Assembly (NCBI GenBank): GCA_016703265.1
Contig: JADJCK010000009.1
Coordinates: forward strand, 186,001 to 250,000
Reading direction: 5' to 3'
DNA: 64,000 nucleotides
Origin: a bacterium
GTDB taxonomy: Bacteria; Krumholzibacteriota; Krumholzibacteriia; LZORAL124-64-63
In this document: piece by piece, positions 9,026-17,613 of the stretch
Numbering within the stretch: position 1 is the first letter of the stretch
Layout of the letters: the number at the start of each line of letters is the position of its first letter
Position numbers and translations under genes: made by a program
Notes under the pieces: model-generated
Seen by the model: the letters and a program-made list of their open reading frames with translations, nothing else
Databases searched by the model: none
Told to the model about the DNA's origin: nothing

Positions 9026-10673
9026 TGCCGACGGCTTCCTGGCCACCGCGCGCTGGACCGCGGCGAAGGCCGTCGCGGCCGACGACCCCGCCGCGGCCGG
9101 CCGCGAGATCTTCCGCTTCCAGTGCGCACCGTGCCACTCGATCGGCGGGCCGCTCAACGACATCCTGCCGGTGACGGCCGGGCTGCCCGAAGCAGGCCTG
9201 GAGAGCCAGCTCGCCGGTCAGGGCTCGGTGGTTCCCTACATGCCGCCGTTCGCCGGCACGCGGGCCGAGCGCGCCGCCGTGGCGGCCTATATCGCGCGTG
9301 GGCTGCACGGGCGGCAGCCGGATGAGCCGCCGACGCTTTCGCCGCCGCCGGACGCGGCCGTCGGGATCCCGCCGTTCTCGGCGGCCAACGACGCCTGGGT
9401 GCTCCTGGCCTGGGGCAGCATGGGCATGCACTGCCTGACCGACAGCGATCCGTGGTTCGTGATCCTGCCGCCGGCCAACGAACTGCACGCGCAGCTCATC
9501 CGCCGCGGTCCGACGCCCGAGGTGGTGACCGACGGCGTAGTGGTCAGCTATGCCGTGGAACCGGGATTCGAGCAGCCCGAGCGTGACGTCCGTTTCTGGG
9601 AATTCGCGCGCGCCAACTTCGGTGTCGACCTGGAGCCGGGTACCGGCCTTGCCGGCCATCGCGTGAGCGGGCAGATGGCGACGGATGAGGCGGGGGGCCT
9701 GTTCACCGCCGCCGCCGTCCCGGTGGTTCCCTATCGCAACGGCCGCTACCATCCGTACCCGCTGTTCACGATCGAAGCCAGGGACGCCGCGACGGGCGAG
9801 GTGTTGGCGCGCACCCGCATGGTTGCGCCCACCTCCACCGAGATGGGTTGCGGGCGATGCCATGGTGGCGGCTGGCGCATCGACGGCGTGGCCGGCTTCA
9901 CCGAAGCGACCAGCCGCGCCATTCTCGCGATCCACGACAAGCACAGCGGCACCGACCTCCTGCGCGGCGCCGATCGCGGCGAACCGCGACTGTGCGGATC
10001 CTGCCACGCGGATCCGGCAGTGGGTCGCGCCGGCGAACCGGGACAACTGAACCTGTCGGCGGCCATCCACGGCTGGCACGCGAACTACCTGCGCGGTCGC
10101 GGCGCCGATGCCTGCGCCCTTTGCCATCCCGCCGACCCGGACGGCCCCACCGGCTGCCTGCGCGACGGCCATGCCGGCAGCCTCGACTGCACGGACTGCC
10201 ACGGCGCGCTTGAGGATCACGCGTTGTCGCTCCTGAAGGCGGAACATGATGCGGGCAAGCCCGGCGCGCAGCGCCTGATGGACCACCTGGCACCGCGGGC
10301 GGTAGCGTCGCTCGCGGACATCGTCGGGCGGACGCCCTGGCTGCAGCAGCCCGACTGCCTGGGCTGTCATGCGGACTTCGAGGCGCCGGCCGAACTGGCG
10401 GCGTTCAACCACTGGACCGCCGGCAAGGAAGGGCTCTTCCGCGAACGCCGCGACGACAGTGGAACGGTCGCCTGCCTGGCCTGCCACGGCCCGACGCACG
10501 CCACCTACCCGGCGCAGGACCGCATCTGGGGCAGCGATCGCGACAACATCCAACCGCTGCAGTACCAGGGAAACCGGCGTCCGATCGGGGGGGGCGGCAA
10601 CTGCGCCGTGTGCCACCAGCAGGACATGGAAGATTCGGTCCACCACGCCAATATGCTGGGAGGTGCTTCGTAA
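8667..10673 (+). CDS. Cytochrome bd-superfamily subunit, C-terminal helices plus octaheme cytochrome c domain
   Basis: Open from a GTG at 8667, but more likely the continuation of the gene starting at 8033. It begins with three further membrane helices, then leaves the membrane. Eight CxxCH heme c sites follow: CAPCH, CGRCH, CGSCH, CALCH, CTDCH, CLGCH, CLACH and CAVCH. Between the first and second heme is a conserved-looking GMHC...PP-x-N-x-L-H-A-Q segment also met in multiheme cytochromes of metal-reducing bacteria. With the upstream genes this makes a membrane quinol-module wired to an extracytoplasmic heme chain. Electrons could flow to an extracellular or periplasmic acceptor, or from cytochrome c to the membrane site; direction is not decidable here. 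It ends 50 bp from the convergent chemoreceptor gene. Confidence 0.78.
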   Translation: MRWSATWLLAGVVPMALAAWWYVQALPDPQRGMVLGRAREVVPYLAWFLRLSPVLLVLALLMMARLPRLANRPLAWVVMAVGFAHLGSFEFVREGGRRPWVIHGAIYSTGLRPADVATADADGFLATARWTAAKAVAADDPAAAGREIFRFQCAPCHSIGGPLNDILPVTAGLPEAGLESQLAGQGSVVPYMPPFAGTRAERAAVAAYIARGLHGRQPDEPPTLSPPPDAAVGIPPFSAANDAWVLLAWGSMGMHCLTDSDPWFVILPPANELHAQLIRRGPTPEVVTDGVVVSYAVEPGFEQPERDVRFWEFARANFGVDLEPGTGLAGHRVSGQMATDEAGGLFTAAAVPVVPYRNGRYHPYPLFTIEARDAATGEVLARTRMVAPTSTEMGCGRCHGGGWRIDGVAGFTEATSRAILAIHDKHSGTDLLRGADRGEPRLCGSCHADPAVGRAGEPGQLNLSAAIHGWHANYLRGRGADACALCHPADPDGPTGCLRDGHAGSLDCTDCHGALEDHALSLLKAEHDAGKPGAQRLMDHLAPRAVASLADIVGRTPWLQQPDCLGCHADFEAPAELAAFNHWTAGKEGLFRERRDDSGTVACLACHGPTHATYPAQDRIWGSDRDNIQPLQYQGNRRPIGGGGNCAVCHQQDMEDSVHHANMLGGAS

Positions 10674-10723
10674 TGCGGACCGACGAACCGATCTGTGGCG
10701 GGACGATGCTATCCGGGGGTGAA

Positions 10724-12226
10724 CTATCGCTCGACGTACTCATCCTCCGCCGCTCCGGTGCGGAAGACAGACATCGCCGCCGACAGTTCAGCCGATGCCG
10801 TGACATTGCGCTGCACGACATCGTTCATCTCGTTCACGGCCCGGCTGATCTGCCCGATACCCTCCGACTGCTCACGCGTGGCGCCGGCGATGCCGGACAT
10901 GAGCGCCACGACGCGATCCGCCGCCACGGCGACGGCGTCGAAGTCGGTCCGCGTGGCCTCGGCCAGGCGCTCCCCGTCGTGGACCTTCTGCATCGTATCC
11001 TCGATCAGCCCGGACGTGCTTTGCGCCGACTGGGTGGCCCGGCGGGCGAGGTTGCGCACTTCCTCGGCGACGACGGCGAAGCCCGCCCCGGCCTGGCCGG
11101 CGCGGGCCGCCTCCACCGCCGCGTTCAGGGCCAGCAGGTTCGTCTGGAAGGCGATCTCGTCGATGCTCTTGACGACGTTCTGCGTCCGCAGGCTGGCCTC
11201 GGCGATCTCCTTCGTGGAGACGGCCAGCTGGGCCATCGAGCGGTTGGCCTGCGTGATGATGCCGTTGGCCTCGGCAAGCAGGCGGTTCGCCTCGCCCGTG
11301 CTGTCGGCATTCCGGCGCGTCATCGATTCCAGTTCGTCGAGCGAGGCGGCCGTCTGCTCCAGCGCTGCGGCCTGGGCCGTGGCCGCATCAGCCAGGTGGT
11401 GCGCGATGCCCTTCGACTCGCCCACGGCGGCGCCCATCCTGGCGCGCATCGTGTCGACCGACTGGGCGAGCCGTCCCAGTTCGTCGCCGGAAGCGTCGGC
11501 GATCTCGTACGTGAGGTCGCCATCGGCGACGCGACCGATGACGCCCATCGTCTCGCGAAGGCGCCGCGAGATCATGCGCGTGATCAGCAGGCTGACCAGC
11601 GTCGTAAAGACGCCGATGACGGCGGCGACGAGGATGAACGTGACCAGCATCACGCGGAAGCCGGTCTTCAAGCCGGCGTGGTTCTCCCGGCCGAGCTTGT
11701 CCTCGAGCGCCTGCAGCGCGGACAGGTCCTCGTGCAGGGTCTGGAAGCTGTTGTCGGCGCCGACCATGAAGGTGAGAGCCACGGAAAAGTCCGTCTGGGC
11801 CATGTCGAGCGTCATGGAGGCCTGGTCATGGTAGGGCGCCAGCTTCTCGACGGCGGATCCGAGCAGCGCGCGCTCCTCGTCGAGAAGCGATTCCTGCGCG
11901 AGCAGCTCCGTGGCGAACTTCTGCGTCGCATCGAGCGCGGCCAACTGCTCCGTCGCGAGCTTCTCAATGATCGAGGCGTCGGCATTCGCAGCCGCAAGCC
12001 CCAGCACCTTGTAGATATTGCGGTGCACGACATTGACGTCGTTGACGACACGCGAGCAGTTCTGGTAGCCGATGAAGCGGTTGTTGTAGAGGTCGTCGGT
12101 TGCCGCCGACTGGCGAGCGAACCCCACGTACGCCAGCGCCACCAGTCCTGCCATCGAAACCACCACGATGAGCGGCAGCGTCAACAGCTTCCTTGCCACG
12201 GACACGTTGTTGAACATCCGGTTCAT
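10724..12226 (-). CDS. Methyl-accepting chemotaxis protein
   Basis: 500 residues. TM1 lies at about residues 13-35, a four-helix-bundle-type extracytoplasmic domain at about 36-188, TM2 at about 190-212, a HAMP domain to about 265, then the long cytoplasmic coiled coil. The signalling hairpin contains EIAFQTNLLALNAAVEA and GAGFAVVAEEVRNLARR, the strongly conserved tip that binds CheA and CheW. The C-terminus ends EDEYVER without a canonical NWETF-type CheR-binding pentapeptide. No che genes are in the window. It lies 69 bp downstream of the secreted Cache protein on the same strand, suggesting that the Cache protein delivers a ligand signal to this receptor; a hairpin separates the two. Confidence 0.93.
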   Translation of the reverse strand: MNRMFNNVSVARKLLTLPLIVVVSMAGLVALAYVGFARQSAATDDLYNNRFIGYQNCSRVVNDVNVVHRNIYKVLGLAAANADASIIEKLATEQLAALDATQKFATELLAQESLLDEERALLGSAVEKLAPYHDQASMTLDMAQTDFSVALTFMVGADNSFQTLHEDLSALQALEDKLGRENHAGLKTGFRVMLVTFILVAAVIGVFTTLVSLLITRMISRRLRETMGVIGRVADGDLTYEIADASGDELGRLAQSVDTMRARMGAAVGESKGIAHHLADAATAQAAALEQTAASLDELESMTRRNADSTGEANRLLAEANGIITQANRSMAQLAVSTKEIAEASLRTQNVVKSIDEIAFQTNLLALNAAVEAARAGQAGAGFAVVAEEVRNLARRATQSAQSTSGLIEDTMQKVHDGERLAEATRTDFDAVAVAADRVVALMSGIAGATREQSEGIGQISRAVNEMNDVVQRNVTASAELSAAMSVFRTGAAEDEYVER

Positions 12227-12259
12227 GAGGCGGCGCCTTCCGTCATCAGGAGTCTGTGT

Positions 12260-12286
12260 GCCGGCAGGGCCCGCGACCCTGCCGGC
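12260..12286 (-). other. Intercistronic hairpin between Cache and chemoreceptor genes
   Basis: A perfect 10-bp inverted repeat (GCCGGCAGGG / CCCTGCCGGC) with a 7-nt loop lies 10 bp past the Cache stop and 34 bp before the receptor start. There is no T-run after it, so it is not a standard terminator. It may stabilise the upstream message or partly attenuate read-through, so that more soluble sensor than receptor is made. Confidence 0.55.
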
Positions 12287-12295
12287 GTCAATCGT

Positions 12296-12748
12296 CTACT
12301 TGTAGGTTCCGCAGCAGAGCACGATGTCGCCCGCCATCTGCAGGAACGTCGTCTTGGCTTCGACCTTCTTGCTCTCGGGATTCAGGTACTTGTAGTCCAC
12401 CCAGCCGAACCCCGAGGCCTTCGCCGTGGCCACGATCTCCTTGCGGAAGAGCTTGCCGTCGGTGTCGGGCACTTCCATGAGGTTCTTCCCGACCAGCTTC
12501 GGGTTCTTCGGATGCGCCACGATGGTGGCCGTCATGTCGTACGCGAACACGTAGAGATCGCCCTTGTCGAACTGGCCGCCGGCCTTGTTGCACTCGGCCA
12601 GCGTCGCTTCCTTGCCATTGGCTTTCAGGAACGCAGCGGCGGCCTCGACCAGGCCCTTGGCCTCCTGCTGCGGGGTTTCGGCGCCGGCAGCCAGCACGGG
12701 CGCCAGGAACACGAACAAGGCGATCGCCATCACCAGGATCTTCTTCAT
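12296..12748 (-). CDS. Secreted single-Cache-domain protein, partner of the chemoreceptor
   Basis: 150 residues. The ATG at 12748 is preceded by a strong GGAGGTGG. Residues 1-22 are a signal peptide (MKKILVMAIALFVF... A-G-A). The rest matches the compact single-Cache fold: helix with CNKAGGQFDKGDLYVFAYD, the strand VAHPKNPKLVGKNL, and GFGWVDYKYLNPESKK. Free-standing periplasmic Cache proteins are known next to chemoreceptors and sensor kinases, where they bind small ligands. The gene is first in a two-gene unit with the receptor. A candidate sigma-54 promoter lies about 75 bp upstream. The C-terminus has a CC pair. Confidence 0.88.
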   Translation of the reverse strand: MKKILVMAIALFVFLAPVLAAGAETPQQEAKGLVEAAAAFLKANGKEATLAECNKAGGQFDKGDLYVFAYDMTATIVAHPKNPKLVGKNLMEVPDTDGKLFRKEIVATAKASGFGWVDYKYLNPESKKVEAKTTFLQMAGDIVLCCGTYK

Positions 12749-13112
12749 CGATCCACCTCCGTGGGAACCTGTAGAGAGTTGTGGGCACCCGCGCGTGCGG
12801 ACGCGCCCTGGCGCCATTTGGCATTTCACGTGCCACGGCGGCGGCGTCACTGGCAGTACCTGCACGGATGTGGCGAGTTGATCACGGAGTGCGTTGGCAG
12901 CAAACACGATGGCGGCGCCGCCCGCGCTCCGCCGGGGCATCGACTGACGATCGAGAGCAAGTCGTGACCGGGAAGGATCTTCCGGTCTGGAACGTACGGG
13001 CCGACCATAACACCATCTAAGTGCGATCCTATCTTGTATCGCGCTCGCGACTTCGCCTAGCCTCCGCGAGCTCCCCGTACCCGCGTCCCCGTTCGCGGAG
13101 GTGACCATCGTG
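12749..13112. other. Intergenic region between divergent genes (364 bp)
   Basis: It separates the Cache gene (minus) from the secreted protein gene at 13113 (plus) and must hold both promoters. Apart from the sigma-54-like site at 12821-12835 I see no gene, no long repeat and no convincing sigma-70 promoter. The last 100 bases are less GC-rich and are the likely place for the plus-strand promoter. Confidence 0.5.
12821..12835 (-). promoter_or_regulatory. Candidate sigma-54 promoter for the Cache-chemoreceptor unit
   Basis: Reading the minus strand, TGGCACGTGAAATGC matches the -24/-12 consensus TGGCACG-N4-TTGC at all but one position, with the required 10 bases between GG and GC. A transcript would start near 12809, about 60 bases before the Cache ATG. 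Sigma-54 often controls motility and chemotaxis genes. No enhancer-binding activator gene is in the window, so this rests on the match alone. Confidence 0.4.
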
Positions 13113-14246
13113 ATGGCCAGTCTGTTTTCCGGATCGCGCCCTGTTACCCGGCGCGGCGTTCTTCCAATGGCGGCCGCCGTCGTTCTGCTGTTCACATACT
13201 GTGTCACGGCCGCTCCGGCAAAGTCCCAGGTGGCCGCACCGGGCGATGTCTACTACGACGTCCACCTCGATCACACCTTCAAGTACGGACCGTTCGCCAA
13301 TGACATTGTTGTCTGGCAGGACAGCGACTATTCGGGCACGGCGATGGGCTTCGCCGCAGCGCGCGATACGGTTCTCGTCAACGGCGCTGTTTCTTCCATC
13401 GCTACATCCATCGTGGCGTCGGGTGGCGTCTTCCGGGCCGATGTGAACACCGCCATCGACGTGACCGCCCGCACCGGCGCTTTTCTCTACAATACCAATC
13501 GCCTGATCGTCGACGTCTATGTCAAGGGACCCAGCGGGACGCCGTTCCGGGTGGTGATCGCCAGCGATGGCCACCTGCTGGCCTCGCGGCTCGGCGGCCT
13601 GCCTGGTTCGTTGCAGCCGGTCAACGGCGTCTCAGCCGCCGCCTTCGGCGATTCCAACGCCATCGTCGATTACACCGGAACCATTGAGCGCGATTTTTTC
13701 TGGCCGCGCGTGCACGCCGGCCAATCCTCAACGGAGATCACCGTCGGCCCGGACACTTATTCGCTGGCTGGTTCCTACTCGACCACGCTGATCAACTACA
13801 CGACACAGGCCATCTGCATCCTCGGCTGCATGACGGCGCCGGCCGATTTCATCGCCCATGTCGACGGGCTGGTGGCGATGGACGTCTACCTCTGCGACGA
13901 CCCCGGTGGCGCCGGTCCGGCCTGCGACGAGGTGCCTTCGGCTGTGCCCGACGTGCCGATCGCCGCCACGTCGCTGCAGATCGAGGCCTACCCCAATCCC
14001 TTTAATCCGCACACGCAGTTCCGTTTCAACCTGGACGCCGCGGCCGTGGTCGACCTGGCGGTACACGACATCTCCGGGCGCCGTATCCGACACCTGCTGT
14101 CGAATGTCGCCCATGATGCCGGCGACCACGTCGTCAACTGGGACGGCCGCGACGACAGCGGACGCCAGCTGGCCTCGGGCAAGTACTACTGCCGATTGAC
14201 CGCGGATGGCGGCGTGGCGCTGCGGTCGGTGGTCATGTTGAAGTAG
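13113..14246 (+). CDS. Secreted protein with FlgD-like PNPFNP C-terminal tail
   Basis: 377 residues. ATG 13113 has GGAGG 11 bases upstream; a GTG at 13101 is in frame but sits on that site. An N-terminal twin-arginine-free leader with a hydrophobic core covers about residues 10-35. The middle, rich in beta-type sequence, is not recognised. It has a CILGC pair and a CDDPGGAGPACDE segment that may form disulfides. The last 85 residues form a FlgD-like domain: YPNPFNPHT, then VDLAVHDISGRRI, WDGRDDSGR and a final VVMLK. The tail marks it as a member of the same export class as the proteins at 1268, 28130, 52415 and 63335. Single gene. Confidence 0.8.
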   Translation: MASLFSGSRPVTRRGVLPMAAAVVLLFTYCVTAAPAKSQVAAPGDVYYDVHLDHTFKYGPFANDIVVWQDSDYSGTAMGFAAARDTVLVNGAVSSIATSIVASGGVFRADVNTAIDVTARTGAFLYNTNRLIVDVYVKGPSGTPFRVVIASDGHLLASRLGGLPGSLQPVNGVSAAAFGDSNAIVDYTGTIERDFFWPRVHAGQSSTEITVGPDTYSLAGSYSTTLINYTTQAICILGCMTAPADFIAHVDGLVAMDVYLCDDPGGAGPACDEVPSAVPDVPIAATSLQIEAYPNPFNPHTQFRFNLDAAAVVDLAVHDISGRRIRHLLSNVAHDAGDHVVNWDGRDDSGRQLASGKYYCRLTADGGVALRSVVMLK

Positions 14247-14398
14247 TCCAGACAATCCCGTTCGTTTAACTGCCTGCCCTGACGCGTGTTGCGCTCTTGG
14301 CCCCTTGCCGGCTCCGCATGTCGACGGCCATTGACTCCGTGTTATCAACAGGTCTACAATCAGTGTTGCAGCCCGGGCGGCCGGAGAAAGGGGTGCCA

Positions 14399-15502
14399 AT
14401 GCGGTACCCGAGAGCGGCTCATGCGACATGCTTGTCACTGGCGACGACGCTGTTCTGCCTGGCCGCGGTGACCATGACCGGCTGCGGCGACGAGGCGGAA
14501 CCACCCGACGATGGCGACTGCCCCGACGGCATCGGACCCGCGGGCGGCAGCATCGCCGTGACCGACACCACCTCCGACCTCCACGGCGTCGGCATCACCG
14601 TGGCGCCGCTCGCCTGGGAACAATGCTACGGCGTCTTCCCCGGCTACGAGACCACCTTCACGACGCCGAACTTCCCCGACGGCATCGAGGGCTATGCGGG
14701 CTGGCTCTCCGGTTCGCTGCGCCTGGAGATCGGACGCTCCGACGCACACGGCAACTACGTGGAGGCGCCCGACTCACTCGACCTGGAGATCACGTTTCCC
14801 CTGCGCGATCTCGTCTGCGCCGATGACGAGATCTTCGCCGCCTGGCACTACGACGACACGGTGGAACGCTGGCGCGTGGTGCTGCCGGTTGCCGCGACCG
14901 ACTCCACGATCACCGTGCGCACCTGCCATCACCGCCCCCTGTGGACCTGGGGCAAGATCTCGCTCTACGACGTGGACTTCGACCTCTACCTGGCGCCCGC
15001 CCTGGCCGAAGCCCAGGGCTCCGGACGCTGGCTCGAGGTGCAGGACGAGCTGCGTTCGCTCTACGACTCCATCATCGCGGAAGATCTTTCGATGAACTGC
15101 GCGAACCTGATCCGGGTCCGTGACCTGTTCGCGGCGGTGCGTGACGCGCGCGCGGAGGACGTTCGCGCGTTCCAGAACAGCCTGGGCGGGGTCTGCGGCA
15201 CCTGCGACGTCACGACGGCACAGTACTTCGACGAGTACGTCCGCTACCTGTCGCTGAACTTCGAGGCCTGGCTGATCGAGCTCTACTTCGTCGAGACCGG
15301 GCCCAATCTGCTGATCCAGGCCTTCGGCTTCATGCGCATATGCGAGACGTACGCGGAAATCGAATCGCTCGCCTGCGACTACGAGTGCTTCTTCGACCAC
15401 GAAACGGCCGCCTTCGCGCGGGCCAAATCGAGCTATTACGTCGCCTACCTGGTGGTTCTCGTGATCGATCACTCGATCGAGGCGGGATGGGTGGATTGTT
15501 GA
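14399..15502 (+). CDS. Lipoprotein of unknown function with ZU5-like N-terminal domain
   Basis: 367 residues. ATG 14399 follows GGAGAAAGG. The signal peptide ends in a lipobox MTGC at about residue 25. Immediately after comes GIGPAGGSIAV, a pattern seen at the start of ZU5-like beta domains (GPxGG...), running to about residue 190. The C-terminal half is helical, with clustered cysteines (CGTCDVTT, CETYAEIESLACDYECFF) that could form disulfides in the periplasm. No enzyme motif is visible. It converges with the rRNA methyltransferase gene, 35 bp apart. Confidence 0.7.
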   Translation: MRYPRAAHATCLSLATTLFCLAAVTMTGCGDEAEPPDDGDCPDGIGPAGGSIAVTDTTSDLHGVGITVAPLAWEQCYGVFPGYETTFTTPNFPDGIEGYAGWLSGSLRLEIGRSDAHGNYVEAPDSLDLEITFPLRDLVCADDEIFAAWHYDDTVERWRVVLPVAATDSTITVRTCHHRPLWTWGKISLYDVDFDLYLAPALAEAQGSGRWLEVQDELRSLYDSIIAEDLSMNCANLIRVRDLFAAVRDARAEDVRAFQNSLGGVCGTCDVTTAQYFDEYVRYLSLNFEAWLIELYFVETGPNLLIQAFGFMRICETYAEIESLACDYECFFDHETAAFARAKSSYYVAYLVVLVIDHSIEAGWVDC

Positions 15503-15537
15503 CGCGTCTGCGTGTCGGCAGTGCCGAACGGCAACCG

Positions 15538-16668
15538 CTAACGCTCCCCGATCCGGTACTGCGCCAGCACGCAGGGGATCGAGCCGTTGTTCAGGCGGTT
15601 GCGCTTGAACGGCTTCAGGCGGAGTCCCTTCTCGACCGTCTCGGCGGCGCCGAGCACCGCCACGCTGGTGCCCGGGTGCTCCAGCAGGCGGTCCTTGAAG
15701 GACTGCCAGACCGGCGCGTACTTCGCCTCGTCGCCCACGCGCACCCCGTAAGGCGGGTTGGTCACCACCCAGGAGCCGGGCTCGAGCGTCATGGCGGCCA
15801 CGTCGCGCACATGCAGCGCGATGACGTCGGCGAACCCGGCCGATGCCACGTTGGCGCGCGCGACCTCGAGCCACTTCGGTGACACGTCCGCGCCACTTAG
15901 GCGCAGGCCGCTTGTCGGCAGGATGGCCGCCTCGGCCTCGGCGCGCAGCGCGGCGAACTGCGCCGCGTCGAAGTCGGGCCAGGCCATGCAGGCGAAGCGC
16001 GTGCGCCAGTGTGTGGGCGGCGTGCGCGTGGCGATCAGCGCCGCCTCGGTCAGGATCGTCGCCGAGCCGCAGAACGGGTCGTGCAACGGCGCTCCCGGCT
16101 CCCAGCGCGATTGCAGCACCATGGCTGCGGCCAGGTGCTCGCGCAGCGGGCTCTCGTGCTGCGCCACCCGGTAGCCGCGCATGTGCAGCGGTGATCCGGC
16201 GCCGTCCAGCCCAACCGAGAAGCGACGGTTCTCCAGGTAGCAGACCACGTGGACGTCGCCCGCCTCCGTGTCGACAGAAGGTCGCTGGCCGACCAGCTCC
16301 ACCATCCGGTCGCAGATCGCATCCTTGATCCGGTACATGCCGAAGCGCGGGCTGCGCAGCAGCGACGAGTGCACGTTGAACGTCACCTTGAACGTCGTCT
16401 CGGGCGTCAGCCAGCGGGGCCAGTCCAGCGAGTGGACGACGTCATAGATGTCCTCCTCCCGCTTGACCTCGCAGAAGTAGAGTTCGCGCACGACCCGCGA
16501 GGCACAGCGCAGGTGGATCAGGGCCTTCCAGGCGTCATCGAGGTCGCCCTCGAAGCGGGCGCGCCCCGGCTCGACACGGGCCACCCGGATGCCGAGGGCT
16601 TCCAGTTCCGCACTGACGAGTTGTTCGACGCCGACGCCGAGCGTGGCGTAGAAGCGCTCCAATGGCAT
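15538..16668 (-). CDS. THUMP-domain RNA methyltransferase, RlmL N-terminal-like
   Basis: 376 residues. ATG 16668 begins LERFYATLGVGVEQLVSAEL, typical of this family. A ferredoxin-like and THUMP region (to about residue 150) is followed by a Rossmann methyltransferase domain: DPFCGSATILTEAALIA binds SAM and TNPPYGVRVGD carries the NPPY catalytic motif of amino-methylating enzymes. The family (RlmL N-terminal half, COG0116) makes m2G in 23S rRNA; E. coli RlmL has an extra RlmK domain that is absent here. It is cytoplasmic. A possible promoter hexamer TATACT (minus strand, 16712-16717) lies 44 bases upstream, and the HAD gene upstream is closed off by a terminator, so this is likely its own unit. 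Confidence 0.9.
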   Translation of the reverse strand: MPLERFYATLGVGVEQLVSAELEALGIRVARVEPGRARFEGDLDDAWKALIHLRCASRVVRELYFCEVKREEDIYDVVHSLDWPRWLTPETTFKVTFNVHSSLLRSPRFGMYRIKDAICDRMVELVGQRPSVDTEAGDVHVVCYLENRRFSVGLDGAGSPLHMRGYRVAQHESPLREHLAAAMVLQSRWEPGAPLHDPFCGSATILTEAALIATRTPPTHWRTRFACMAWPDFDAAQFAALRAEAEAAILPTSGLRLSGADVSPKWLEVARANVASAGFADVIALHVRDVAAMTLEPGSWVVTNPPYGVRVGDEAKYAPVWQSFKDRLLEHPGTSVAVLGAAETVEKGLRLKPFKRNRLNNGSIPCVLAQYRIGER

Positions 16669-16741
16669 GGGGGGCGCGCCTTTGCGTGAGGGGGTGGTGT
16701 GTGACGGGGCAAGTATAGTCGAGCGGAACAGGAACGCGCGC

Positions 16742-16765
16742 AAAAAATGCCGCGACGGTCGCGGC
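16742..16765 (-). terminator. Rho-independent terminator after the HAD hydrolase gene
   Basis: On the minus strand a GC-rich stem (GCCGCGA / TCGCGGC, 3-nt loop) is followed by ATTTTTTG. It begins 32 bp after the hydrolase stop at 16797 and separates that gene from the methyltransferase downstream. Confidence 0.75.
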
Positions 16766-16796
16766 GCGCAGGCCCCTGCCCCTGTCCCGCGGGCAA

Positions 16797-17555
16797 TCAG
16801 GCGGGCGGAGACAACCCGACCAGTTCGCCAATCGAGCGCACGATCCGATCCGGCCTCACCAGCGTGCCGTCGGGAAGCCCCTTGCCCCGGTAGTCGTGCC
16901 AGATACCCTGGATGCCGAGGGCCTGCGGCGCTGCGACATCCCACTCCAGGTTGTCGCCGACCATGCTGGCGTCACCCGGCGCCACCGCGAAGAACTCGAG
17001 GGCGTGGCGATAGACGCGAAGGTCGGGCTTCCCCGCGCCGAATTCCGACTCGACGACGATGAGCTGGAAGAACCGGCCCAGGTCGAAACGTCCGATCTTG
17101 CCCCGTTGCTTCTCCGCCCCTCCGTTCGTGATCAACCCGAGGGGCACCCCGAGTGCGCGCAGGATCTCAAGGGTTTCGCGGGCCCCGGGCAGGAGGCAGT
17201 AGGCCTCGTCGCGCTTACGGGCATAGGCGTTGCCCATGGCATCGGCCAGCGTGCCATCGTCGATGCCGGTTCTCTCCAGAGCGTACCGGCAGACCGTGCG
17301 TCTCGCCTGGTCGAGGTCCAGGCGCCCCACGCGAAACCGTTCCTCGTCGCCCCAGAACCAGTCGCTGACAGCCTTGATCGTAGTGACCATCGCAGCGGGA
17401 TCGAAGGGCGTGGCGCCGGCGGCGGAGAACTCTGCGCAGACCTCGGTCCATGATTCGCGGGCAAGGCGCGAGTAGTCCACGATGGTGTCGTCCAGGTCGA
17501 ACAGCATGACCTTCGGCAGCGATTCGCGGGGTGGGTAGGTCACGATGCCTCGCAT
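16797..17555 (-). CDS. HAD-family phosphatase, YjjG/NANP-like
   Basis: 252 residues. I chose ATG 17555, which leaves a 15-residue tail before the HAD core; a further in-frame start lies at 17585. Motif I is FDLDDTIVDY with nucleophile Asp20 and acid/base Asp22. Motif II is LGLITNG, followed by EKQRGKI, the typical Q-R-x-K-I of the YjjG nucleotidase / N-acylneuraminate-9-phosphatase branch. Motif III/IV is MVGDNLEWDV. The helical cap sits between motifs I and II (subfamily IA). The substrate is not predictable beyond a small phosphomonoester. Terminated downstream by a hairpin. Confidence 0.88.
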   Translation of the reverse strand: MRGIVTYPPRESLPKVMLFDLDDTIVDYSRLARESWTEVCAEFSAAGATPFDPAAMVTTIKAVSDWFWGDEERFRVGRLDLDQARRTVCRYALERTGIDDGTLADAMGNAYARKRDEAYCLLPGARETLEILRALGVPLGLITNGGAEKQRGKIGRFDLGRFFQLIVVESEFGAGKPDLRVYRHALEFFAVAPGDASMVGDNLEWDVAAPQALGIQGIWHDYRGKGLPDGTLVRPDRIVRSIGELVGLSPPA

Positions 17556-17613
17556 TACCGAAAGAGGGCGCACGGCCGACCCCAACTGATCTTTACCGCC
17601 ACGCGTCTCCGTC

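Noticed and set aside
8577..10646. A 689-codon open frame antisense to the octaheme cytochrome
   Set aside because: Eight CxxCH motifs and membrane helices support the plus strand only.
10610..12967. A 785-codon plus-strand open frame over the chemoreceptor and Cache genes
   Set aside because: Low-complexity His/Arg/Gly-rich translation; the minus strand encodes recognisable proteins.
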